Below are positions 7,020 through 15,014 of a stretch of 16,293 nt of DNA, piece by piece; position 1 is the stretch's first letter; the number at the start of each line of letters is the position of its first letter. A program made the translations under genes and the position numbers. Source of the DNA: Planctomycetota bacterium (GTDB lineage Bacteria > Planctomycetota > Planctomycetia > Isosphaerales > Isosphaeraceae); assembly GCA_021778575.1 (NCBI GenBank), contig JAJYCH010000024.1, positions 1-16,293 of the forward strand, given 5' to 3'. Below the pieces are notes generated by a model. It worked only from the letters and a program-made list of their open reading frames with translations. It ran no database searches and was not told where the DNA came from.

Positions 7020-7328
7020 ATGCGACATCTCACCACCCTCGCCCTGGCTGGACTTTTCGGCGGCCTGCTTTTCGTTGGCGACGCCAGCGCTTGCCACAAG
7101 AAGAAGTGCCCCTGCCCGACTCCGGCCCCGGTTTGTGCCCCGGCCCCGGTTTGCGCCCCGGCCCCGGTCTGCGCCCCGGCCCCGAAGGCCTGCCACTTCA
7201 AGATGCCGAAGATGCACATGCCGAAGATGAGCCTCTGCCACAAGAAGGCCGCTCCCTGCGAAAGCTACGCCCCGATGACCTACTCGGCCCCGATGGCCAC
7301 CCCCCAGGCCACCGGCCAGAGCATGTAA
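7020..7328 (+). CDS. Small secreted Cys/Pro-rich repeat protein, Met/His/Lys cluster
   Basis: I do not recognise a family for this 102-residue protein. Residues 1-24 form a clear signal peptide (MRHLTTLALAGLFGGLLFVGDASA) with an AxA cleavage site, so the mature chain would start at Cys25. It contains nine cysteines (25, 30, 32, 39, 45, 51, 58, 73, 80). Residues 37-54 are three exact PVCAPA repeats. A Met/Lys/His cluster, KMPKMHMPKM, follows at 61-70, and CHKK occurs twice. Such Cys, His and Met spacing could bind metal, particularly copper, or form disulfide cross-links in an envelope or extracellular layer; both are inference. GGAG lies 8 bases before the ATG. A strong promoter and structured leader precede it, and a 23-bp hairpin follows. 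A lipoprotein is less likely, as position -3 to the Cys is Ala rather than Leu. Confidence 0.8.
   Translation: MRHLTTLALAGLFGGLLFVGDASACHKKKCPCPTPAPVCAPAPVCAPAPVCAPAPKACHFKMPKMHMPKMSLCHKKAAPCESYAPMTYSAPMATPQATGQSM
7122..7184 (+). repeat. 18-bp in-frame tandem repeat (3.5 copies)
   Basis: Units at 7122-7139, 7140-7157 and 7158-7175 read CCGGCCCCGGTTTGYGCC with two single-base differences, followed by a half unit to 7184. They encode the PAPVCA register of the PVCAPA repeats. Near identity at DNA level suggests recent slippage expansion, so copy number may vary between strains. Confidence 0.9.
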
Positions 7329-7346
7329 GTTCGGGCCAGCCTGAAC

Positions 7347-7400
7347 CGAAGCCACGACCCGACTCTTCGCGAATCCTCGCGGAGAGGTCGGGTCGCTTCG
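7347..7400 (+). terminator. Long hairpin after the Cys-rich protein gene
   Basis: The stem runs 7355-7372 against 7377-7395 (18 pairs including one G-T, one bulged G at 7386, 4-base loop). It is extended by CGAAG/CTTCG (7347-7351 with 7396-7400) across a CCA bulge. This makes about 23 pairs, starting 19 bases after the stop codon. The downstream sequence TTGAATGG is not a T-run, so it may act as an mRNA-stabilising 3' end or a U-poor terminator. Confidence 0.6.
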
Positions 7401-7439
7401 TTGAATGGACTCGGCTGGCGGCCCAACGGCGATCTGGAT

Positions 7440-7463
7440 TATAACCGGGTCGATCCGACCCGG
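7440..7463 (+). promoter_or_regulatory. -10-like box abutting a perfect palindrome, upstream of the acyltransferase
   Basis: TATAAC (7440-7445) matches 5 of 6 bases of a -10 box. It runs into CCGGGTCG-ATC-CGACCCGG (7445-7463), a perfect 8-bp inverted repeat with a 3-base loop. No good -35 box is seen. The ATG at 7502 is 38 bases later. The palindrome could be an operator at the transcription start or a 5' mRNA hairpin. Confidence 0.3.
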
Positions 7464-7501
7464 AAGGCGATCCGACTCGAGCCAAGGAAGGGCCGACCCT
7501 G

Positions 7502-8167
7502 ATGAAGATCCAGCACCCGCTTTTGATCAAGTCGGTCGGAGTGACCGGTTCGTGGCTGATCCGCCGGCTCTCGGGTTCCAGCCGCTATCACTTCCGCTAC
7601 GCGAACCCCGCGACCAATCCCGAAGTCGCGCGACGATCGAATGATCGTTATATCTACGCATTTTTTCATGAAGTCATGCTCTTTCCCGCTTATTACTGGG
7701 CGTGGCCCGAGATGCAGATTTTGATCAGCGACCATCGCGACGGCGAGCTGATCACGCAAGTCGTGAAGAGGCTTGGGTTTGGAGTCGTTCGTGGTTCGAC
7801 GACACGGGGCGGTGTCCGGGCCTTGCGTGAGATGACTCATCGGGTTGATCAGGGGCATCTCTGTGTCACGCCGGACGGTCCTCGGGGTCCTCGCCGCCAC
7901 GTCCATCAGGGGTTGGCGTATCTTTCGAGCAAGACCGGCTTGCCGATCGTGGGGGCCGGGATGGCGTTTCAGAACCCCTGGAGAGCCCGGAGCTGGGACC
8001 AATTCGCCGTCCCTCGGCCGTTCCAGGCCGCTGCCTGCGTTGTCCCCGAACCGCTCCTGGTCCCGCCCGACGCCGATCGTGAGACCATCGAAGCGTGCCG
8101 GCTCGAAGTCGAGCGGCGGATGCAAGCGGCGACCCTCGAAGCCGAGGAGTGGGTCAAGGAGCTTTGA
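7502..8167 (+). CDS. DUF374 lysophospholipid acyltransferase-like protein
   Basis: This 221-residue protein belongs to the DUF374 branch of the LPLAT acyltransferase superfamily. The catalytic His is probably His56 in YAFFHEVML. It is followed by ISDHRDGE (75-82) and the family hallmark TPDGPRGPRR (123-132), then SSKTGLPIVG and a short C-terminal helix. Members are predicted to transfer acyl groups onto lipid acceptors at the membrane and are often found near lipid A/Kdo or envelope genes; the acceptor here is not known. A typical DUF374 motif is WHGRLL, so the FFHEVML form is a mild variant. A purine-rich AAGGAAGGG lies about 10 bases before the ATG. It follows the Cys-rich protein gene after a hairpin and seems to be its own transcription unit. 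Confidence 0.85.
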   Translation: MKIQHPLLIKSVGVTGSWLIRRLSGSSRYHFRYANPATNPEVARRSNDRYIYAFFHEVMLFPAYYWAWPEMQILISDHRDGELITQVVKRLGFGVVRGSTTRGGVRALREMTHRVDQGHLCVTPDGPRGPRRHVHQGLAYLSSKTGLPIVGAGMAFQNPWRARSWDQFAVPRPFQAAACVVPEPLLVPPDADRETIEACRLEVERRMQAATLEAEEWVKEL

Positions 8168-8378
8168 GCAAGCGGCCCCGCCGTTGATGGACATCGAAAA
8201 GTCGCCGGGATCGAGCCTGAGCAAGCCCCGCCATGAGTGCGTGATTGGGCTCGTTGTGCGCGGCAGACCCGACTTCGCGATCGATCGCGGTCCCGCCGCG
8301 TCACGGCAAGTGTCCGAATTTGTTGGCGCCCGAACCGTTGAACTTTTGTCAAGTTTCGTGAATCAAGGTGGTTTGCCG
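8168..8378. other. Gene-free stretch before the 84-residue gene
   Basis: No supported gene. One frame (ATG 8188 to 8387, 66 codons) is open but lacks a ribosome site and resembles no protein family. GATCGATCGC-type palindromic bits around 8277-8290 look like chance. The useful signals are the promoter boxes further right. Confidence 0.4.
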
Positions 8379-8407
8379 TTGACTTGAGCCTTCGAATTTC
8401 GAACAAT
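8379..8407 (+). promoter_or_regulatory. Sigma-70-like promoter with paired TTCGAA sites
   Basis: TTGACT (8379-8384) is 5 of 6 to the -35 consensus. A 17-base spacer leads to AACAAT (8402-8407), 4 of 6 to -10. Within the spacer, two TTCGAA palindromes (8391-8396 and 8398-8403) are separated by a single T, which could be an operator. This would drive the 84-residue gene with a leader of about 70 bases. Confidence 0.4.
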
Positions 8408-8485
8408 ACTTTCCGATATGCCCCCCGACCATATCTTAAGTTATAGACTCTGGAGTCCGAACCTCTCTCCACACGGAGCGATTCC

Positions 8486-8740
8486 ATGAGAAATGCACAA
8501 GGCGCGATCATTTCGTCGGGGACGGACCCGGACCTGATCGAGGTGGTCCGGTGGCGGGCTCGGTTCGAGGTGGGTCGGGCGCTGAGTCACGGACTCGGCT
8601 CCGACGAGGTTCGTCGCGAGGTTCTCGGCCGCTTTCGCGAGGAACTTCTCGCCGAGAGTTTCGGCGACTATGCCGATGAAGTCTTGATGGCCGCCCTTCA
8701 GCGCGAGATCGACGAAGCGCTCGACGTGGCGAATTCCTGA
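8486..8740 (+). CDS. Small charged helical protein, unknown function
   Basis: The 84-residue product matches no family I recognise. It has no signal peptide, membrane helix, cysteine pair or known motif. After a short N-terminal stretch, residues 15-84 are rich in Arg, Glu, Asp, Leu and Ala and should be mostly helical (VVRWRARFEVGRALS, then EVRREVLGRFREELLAES, then LMAALQREIDEALDVA), suggesting a soluble helical bundle or dimer. The gene is supported by GGAG 7 bases before the ATG, GC-rich third positions like its neighbours, a promoter about 80-107 bases upstream and a terminator-like hairpin after the stop. It converges on the sigma-54 activator gene with a gap of 25 bases. Confidence 0.65.
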   Translation: MRNAQGAIISSGTDPDLIEVVRWRARFEVGRALSHGLGSDEVRREVLGRFREELLAESFGDYADEVLMAALQREIDEALDVANS

Positions 8741-8745
8741 ATATC

Positions 8746-8790
8746 GACCCGTTCCAGGCCGGATCTCAGGTCGACGGGTCTTCTAGTTTT
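8746..8790 (+). terminator. Candidate terminator overlapping the convergent gene end
   Basis: GACCCGT (8746-8752) pairs perfectly with ACGGGTC (8774-8780) over a 21-base loop and is followed by TTCTAGTTTT. It starts 5 bases after the 84-residue gene and covers the last codons of the minus-strand activator. The long loop weakens the case. Confidence 0.4.
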
Positions 8791-10127
8791 CGATAGAGCG
8801 ACGAGAGCCCGAGATTGAGCCGGCGCGCCGCTTCTTTCTTGTCTCCGTCGCATCGTTCGAGGACGCGCCGGATGTGCTGGCGTTCGAACCGTTCGAGCGC
8901 GGCCCGGAGATCATCGGCGTTGTCGTCGAGCCCCTGGGGGCCGACCAGTTCGTTCGGAAAGTCTTCGAGGGTCAGGGTCGGCCCTTCGCCGAGGATCGCC
9001 GCTCGCTCCAGTGCGTTGCCCAGTTCGCGGACATTCCCGGGCCAGTTGGCCGAGGCCAGCCGTCTCACCGCCGCGTTGTCGAGCCCGTCAATCCGTTTGT
9101 TGAGCGCTTGCGAGTGCCGGGCGAGCAGGATCGTGATCAGGTCGGGGATATCCTCGGGCCGGTCACGGAGCGGCGGGAGATGGATGCTCACGACGTTGAG
9201 CCGGTAGTAGAGGTCTTCGCGGAACCGGCTGGCGGCGACCTCGACGGCGAGATCCTTGTTCGTCGCCGCGACGATCCTCGCGGCGATCGGCTCGCAACGG
9301 GTTGCTCCGATCGGCATGACTTCCTTGGTCTCGATCACCCGGAGCAGCTTCGCCTGGGTCAGAAGCGGTAGCTCGCCAACCTCGTCGAGGAAGACCGTTC
9401 CGCGTCCGGCGGCGGCGAACAGTCCCGAGCGGTCGCGGTCGGCCCCGGTGAACGACCCCCGGACATGGCCAAAGAGTTGCCCTTCGAGCAGCTCGTGAGG
9501 GATCGCCGCGCAGTTGATCGCCAGGAACGGCGAGCCGGGGTCGACCCCCTGGGTGTGCAACGCCCGGGCCACCAGTTCCTTGCCGGTTCCCGACTCTCCG
9601 GTGATCAGGACGTTACTCCGGGTCGGCCCGAGTTTGCGGATGAGCTTCTTGACCTCGCGCATCGGCCGGCTCTCGCCGACCAGCGTGGTGATGTCGACCG
9701 GCGCGTGTAGTTGCTTGCGGAGGGCCTGGTTTTCGAGGGTCAGGTAGCGGAACCGGATCAGGCGATCAAGCTTCAACAGCAACTCGTCGAAGATCACCGG
9801 CTTCATCAAGTAATCATGCGCCCCCTTCCGGAAGGCGGCCACGGCGCTTTCGACCGTCGCATAGGCCGTGATGATCAGGACCAGCATCTCGGGCCGGAGT
9901 TTGAGCAGTTTTTCGAGCAGTTCGAGCCCATCCATGCCCGGAAGCTGGACGTCGCAGAGGGCCAGCTCGGGCTCGAATCTTTCGATCGAGGCGAGCGCCG
10001 AGGGGGCATCGGCGGCGACGGCGACCTCGTAACCTTCCCCTTGAAGAAACTCTTGCATGGTCGAGGCGATGATCTCCTCATCGTCGACGATCAGGACGCG
10101 GGCCTTGGTTGATCGCTGTCGGCTCAT
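8766..10127 (-). CDS. NtrC-type sigma-54-dependent response regulator
   Basis: This 453-residue protein has the standard three domains. The receiver (10-125) has acid pocket Asp15/Asp16, phospho-acceptor Asp59, Thr87 and Lys109. The AAA+ activator domain (145-380) has Walker A GESGTGKE (177-184), Walker B VFLDEVGE (245-252), and the sigma-54 contact loop GSFTGA (224-229), where the usual GAFTGA has Ala replaced by Ser; the essential Thr227 is kept. The Fis-type helix-turn-helix is at about 410-450 (KKEAARRLNLGLSSLYRKL). It should activate sigma-54 promoters when phosphorylated by the kinase encoded just upstream, whose stop overlaps this ATG by 4 bases. AAGGAG lies 7 bases before the start. 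Target genes are unknown; I found no clear -24/-12 promoter with correct spacing in this window. Confidence 0.95.
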   Translation of the reverse strand: MSRQRSTKARVLIVDDEEIIASTMQEFLQGEGYEVAVAADAPSALASIERFEPELALCDVQLPGMDGLELLEKLLKLRPEMLVLIITAYATVESAVAAFRKGAHDYLMKPVIFDELLLKLDRLIRFRYLTLENQALRKQLHAPVDITTLVGESRPMREVKKLIRKLGPTRSNVLITGESGTGKELVARALHTQGVDPGSPFLAINCAAIPHELLEGQLFGHVRGSFTGADRDRSGLFAAAGRGTVFLDEVGELPLLTQAKLLRVIETKEVMPIGATRCEPIAARIVAATNKDLAVEVAASRFREDLYYRLNVVSIHLPPLRDRPEDIPDLITILLARHSQALNKRIDGLDNAAVRRLASANWPGNVRELGNALERAAILGEGPTLTLEDFPNELVGPQGLDDNADDLRAALERFERQHIRRVLERCDGDKKEAARRLNLGLSSLYRKLEDPST

Positions 10128-11467
10128 CGCGCGACTCCTTCGGCCAGCGCCGGGAGTGCGGCTTGCGGGGCCTGGTCGGGTCGGTCGGCGGGAAGCTGGA
10201 TGAAGAACGTTGCTCCTCGACCCGGTTCGGACTGAAACGTCAGTTGGCCGCCCATCTCCACGACGATCTGCCGGCTCACGAACAGGCCGAGGCCGGTTCC
10301 GCTGGGTTTGGTCGTGAAATAAGGCTGAAATAACCGACTGGTATCGTCGAGCGCGACACCTCGACCGTCGTCCTCGATGGTCAGGATGATCGAACCATCG
10401 CTCTCGCGTCCCTCGACGTGGATTCGACCTTCGCGGTCGGTGGCGTCGATCGCGTTGAGCACGAGGTTGAGAACCACCTGGGTCAGGTGGTCGCGGACTC
10501 CTCGAACGGGCGGGAGATTGGCCGGGATATCAAGCGTGATGGCGCGGTCCTTGGTCCGTTGATAGTACTTGGCGATCCCCAGCGCTTCCTCGACGACCTC
10601 GAACGGTTTTACCCGGCTCCGGGCGGTCGACGCCGGTCGCGAGAAGTCGACCAGTTCGCGGATCGTCCGCTGAATCCGTCCGAGCTGGCGTTCGGCCAGT
10701 TCGAGCTTCTCGTTCGTGTACGGGTTCGAATCCTTCCGGCGGATCATCTGGATCAACGAGCTGATCCCGGCGAGCGGGTTGCCGACTTCGTGGGCGATCC
10801 CCGCCGAGAGCAGGCCGAAGGCGGCCATCTTTTCTTGCTGGATCACCCGAGCCTGCGAGGCCCGGAGCGCCGCGGTCCGCTCGGCGACCCGTTCTTCGAG
10901 GTCGGCCCGGTGGCGTTCGAGGTCGGCGTTCAGGCTCTTGAGCCGGTTTCCGGTGGCGTTCAGGACCGAACCCAGCGACGAGCTTGCCCAGGTCACGCAG
11001 GCGAGGATCACCACCGTCTCGGCGACCGAGGCCAGGCCGGTCCGCTCGAAACCGACCACGGCGGTCAACGCCGCGAAGCTCAGGCAATGGAAAACGCAGG
11101 TCGTCCAGGCGATCATCGGCTGATAGCGGATCGCGCAGCAGATGATCGAAAGCAAATAGTACCAGCGAAACGGGCTTTGCAACTGGGTATCGTTGTCGCA
11201 GAGCAGGGCAATGAAAAGCGACTCCATCATCGAGACGAACAACGGCCAGCGCTGGAGAAACACCGCGCCTCGTCGCGAATAGATCGTGTCGAACGTCGCG
11301 TAAATTGCCCCCAGCGCGAGAAAAAGCCAGACCGCCGAAGGATCATGCAAGCCCGAGCGAGTCTTGATCAACGCCACGCCCATGAAGATGCCGAACCAGC
11401 GGATCTTGACCACGATGCGCTCGGTGGCCAGCTCCCAGGTCAAACGATCATGCTCCCCCGAATGCAT
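10124..11467 (-). CDS. Membrane sensor histidine kinase, NtrB-like partner
   Basis: This 447-residue kinase has about six hydrophobic segments in the first 170 residues (near 20-36, 45-62, 68-90, 100-117, 118-139, 146-170), so the sensor part is membrane-embedded with no large external domain. A coiled-coil linker (172-215) leads to the HisKA helix with phospho-acceptor His226 in [12 protein letters not shown]. The ATPase domain has the N box (NLVLNAIDA, 334-342), G1 DDGRG (366-370), F-box FQPYFTTK and G2 GTGLGL (390-395). All key residues are intact. Its C-terminal stop overlaps the start of the sigma-54 activator, so the two form a two-component system. GGAGGT lies 3 bases before the ATG, unusually close. 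The signal is unknown; short loops suggest sensing within or at the membrane. It is divergent from the M28 peptidase gene. Confidence 0.94.
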   Translation of the reverse strand: MHSGEHDRLTWELATERIVVKIRWFGIFMGVALIKTRSGLHDPSAVWLFLALGAIYATFDTIYSRRGAVFLQRWPLFVSMMESLFIALLCDNDTQLQSPFRWYYLLSIICCAIRYQPMIAWTTCVFHCLSFAALTAVVGFERTGLASVAETVVILACVTWASSSLGSVLNATGNRLKSLNADLERHRADLEERVAERTAALRASQARVIQQEKMAAFGLLSAGIAHEVGNPLAGISSLIQMIRRKDSNPYTNEKLELAERQLGRIQRTIRELVDFSRPASTARSRVKPFEVVEEALGIAKYYQRTKDRAITLDIPANLPPVRGVRDHLTQVVLNLVLNAIDATDREGRIHVEGRESDGSIILTIEDDGRGVALDDTSRLFQPYFTTKPSGTGLGLFVSRQIVVEMGGQLTFQSEPGRGATFFIQLPADRPDQAPQAALPALAEGVAR

Positions 11468-11761
11468 TTGACCTCCGAAACGATCCAGCCGGACGGGCGA
11501 CGTGGCTCATGGTGGGCTGTCGAAGCGATCCCAATCATTATAGCCGGTCAGGCCGTCGAGAGGGATGGCGGCGAGGAAACCCGAGCCGGGCGGCTGAACC
11601 CGGATCGATTGGGGGCTCGGGATGATACCCCGGAGAATCCTCGGATAGACCCGATCGCTCGTCGCCGGCTGGTCGGCTGTCGCCTCCGACGCCTTGACTG
11701 CGTATCATGGACTCTCGACGCGTTTGCAGTTCGTCGAAGGCGTGATCGAACGGGGGCTGGC
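11468..11761. promoter_or_regulatory. Divergent intergenic region between kinase and peptidase genes
   Basis: In this 294-bp gap a perfect TATAAT lies on the minus strand (11542-11537), about 70 bases before the kinase ATG, but without a good -35 box. On the plus strand TATCAT (11703-11708, 5 of 6) precedes the peptidase ATG by 53 bases, again with a poor -35. A TTGACT at 11694-11699 is badly spaced for it. These are weak promoter candidates for the two divergent units. Confidence 0.3.
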
Positions 11762-13543
<1,782 letters not shown>

Positions 13544-13559
13544 ACGAGCGAGGTCCGCG

Positions 13560-15014
13560 GTGAGCGTCACCAATCGTCCGACGGACGAGACCCCTCTCCC
13601 GTTCGGGGTCGTGCCCGTGGTTCGCCCGGTCCGGGGGTTTCGCCCCTGGTTGATCGGGCTGGTCTATTTTGTCGTTCTGCTGCCGGTGATGGTCGTGTCG
13701 CCGCTGACGCTGCACCCCTGGCACAGCGCGAATGTCCTGTCACGCTACATGACCATCGAGGCGATCGTCGAGCGCGGGACTTTGTCGGTCGAGCGGACTC
13801 CGATGATGCGGATCGCCCGGCCGGTCGACATGGTCCGCTTCGGCGACCATTATTACTCGGACAAGCCGCCCGTCATGGTCGTCCTGTCCACGCCGATTTA
13901 TGCGGCGATGGTAATGCTGGGGGTGCGGTTCACCGGTTCCGAGACCCAGTTCATCGTCGATAGTTTGATGCTCACCTGGCTCGTCGTCGGGACCACCTCG
14001 GCGCTCGGGCTGGTCTGGCTCCGCCGGCTCTTGCAGGCCGTGCCGATCTCCGCCGGCCTGGCCGATTTACTGACGCTGGCGTTCGGGTTCGGGACACAAT
14101 TCCTGACCTACAGCGTGACCTTCAACAACCATAGCGTCGCGGCGGCGCTGATCACCGGCGCGATCGCCCGGACGATCCTCGAACGGCCCGGTGGGGCAGG
14201 CTCGTCCGATCGGTTCGCCGCCGGACTTCTGGCCGGGTTCGCGGCGGTCATCGACCTGCCGACCGGTTGCCTGATGGTCGCCGGCCTGGGCTTGATCCAG
14301 ACCATCCGGTCGCGGTCGATTCCCGGGCTGTTCGTGGTCGGATTGGCGGGACCGTTGCTCCTTCACTGCTGGCTCCAGTCGCTGGTGACCGGAACGCCGC
14401 TGCCGGTCGAGATGTATCCGGCGGCGTTCGATTATCCCGGGTCGTTCTGGCTCACTCCCGCCGCGAAGTTCGAGGAATACGGCCCTCGGTCGTTGTTCGC
14501 GATCGAGTTGCTCCTCGGCCCGCCGGGCTGGTTGACGCTGACGCCGGTCCTCGTGTTCGGCCTGATCGACCTGGTTCGCCTCCTCGCTCGCCGGACCGAC
14601 CCACTCCGCCCGCTGGCGGCGGTCGTGGTCGGGTCGCTGGTTGTTCTGGTCATTTATCATGCCTGGATCGTGCGGCGGACCGACTTCGCCGGTCAATCAT
14701 TCGGGACCCGGCATCTCCTGGCGATCACGCCGGTGGTTTACTTCTTCGCCATCGACGCTTTCGGCCGGCTCCGAGGAGTTGTCGGGCGGACGCTGTTTTG
14801 GCTCTGTGTTCTGGTCGGGATCTTTTACGCCTATCACGGGTCCAAGGACCCGTGGGCCCGGATCGAGGAACGAGAGTTGAAAGAGCCGACCCTGAAAATC
14901 GCGCAGCGGTTCGTGGTCTACCCCTGGAGCCGGACCCGACACAAGATGGCCCTCGATCGAGCCCAGGCCGCGCCTCCGCAACCGCCCGCCAACCCGGCCG
15001 AGGCCCGGCCATGA
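13560..15014 (+). CDS. Polytopic membrane protein, GT39/GT-C glycosyltransferase-like
   Basis: This 484-residue protein is built of about ten hydrophobic helices (for example 29-48, 105-121, 134-154, 164-178, 219-248, 256-275, 315-343, 353-370, 387-400, 410-425). The loop FGDHYYSDKPPVMVV (95-109) corresponds to the xKPP motif of the GT39/ArnT/PMT-like GT-C fold, where lipid-linked sugar is transferred. The first loop (HPWHSANVLSRY, 52-63) lacks the acidic residue that usually acts as catalytic base there, so activity is uncertain. The C-terminal 55 residues are charged and Pro/Ala-rich and probably cytoplasmic or disordered. It starts at GTG 13560, with GAGG 6 bases upstream, and shares an ATGA overlap with the next gene. 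Assignment to the GT-C superfamily is likely; the sugar and acceptor are unknown. Confidence 0.7.
   Translation: MSVTNRPTDETPLPFGVVPVVRPVRGFRPWLIGLVYFVVLLPVMVVSPLTLHPWHSANVLSRYMTIEAIVERGTLSVERTPMMRIARPVDMVRFGDHYYSDKPPVMVVLSTPIYAAMVMLGVRFTGSETQFIVDSLMLTWLVVGTTSALGLVWLRRLLQAVPISAGLADLLTLAFGFGTQFLTYSVTFNNHSVAAALITGAIARTILERPGGAGSSDRFAAGLLAGFAAVIDLPTGCLMVAGLGLIQTIRSRSIPGLFVVGLAGPLLLHCWLQSLVTGTPLPVEMYPAAFDYPGSFWLTPAAKFEEYGPRSLFAIELLLGPPGWLTLTPVLVFGLIDLVRLLARRTDPLRPLAAVVVGSLVVLVIYHAWIVRRTDFAGQSFGTRHLLAITPVVYFFAIDAFGRLRGVVGRTLFWLCVLVGIFYAYHGSKDPWARIEERELKEPTLKIAQRFVVYPWSRTRHKMALDRAQAAPPQPPANPAEARP

Noticed and set aside
6861..7355. Minus-strand frame with Gly-Arg repeats opposite the Cys-rich gene
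   Set aside because: The GRGANRGRG pattern is only the reverse strand of the 18-bp PVCAPA repeat; the plus strand has signal peptide, ribosome site and promoter.
7439..8224. Minus-strand 261-codon frame opposite the DUF374 gene
   Set aside because: Antisense shadow; the plus strand carries the conserved TPDGPRGPRR motif.
8188..8387. Possible 66-residue small gene after the acyltransferase
   Set aside because: No Shine-Dalgarno, no recognisable features, and it overlaps the promoter of the next gene.
14267..15010. Upstream extension of the second GT39 frame
   Set aside because: It overlaps the first GT-C gene in another frame and reads as Arg/Pro/Gly-rich shadow; the ATG at 15011 has GAGG and starts the natural N-terminus.
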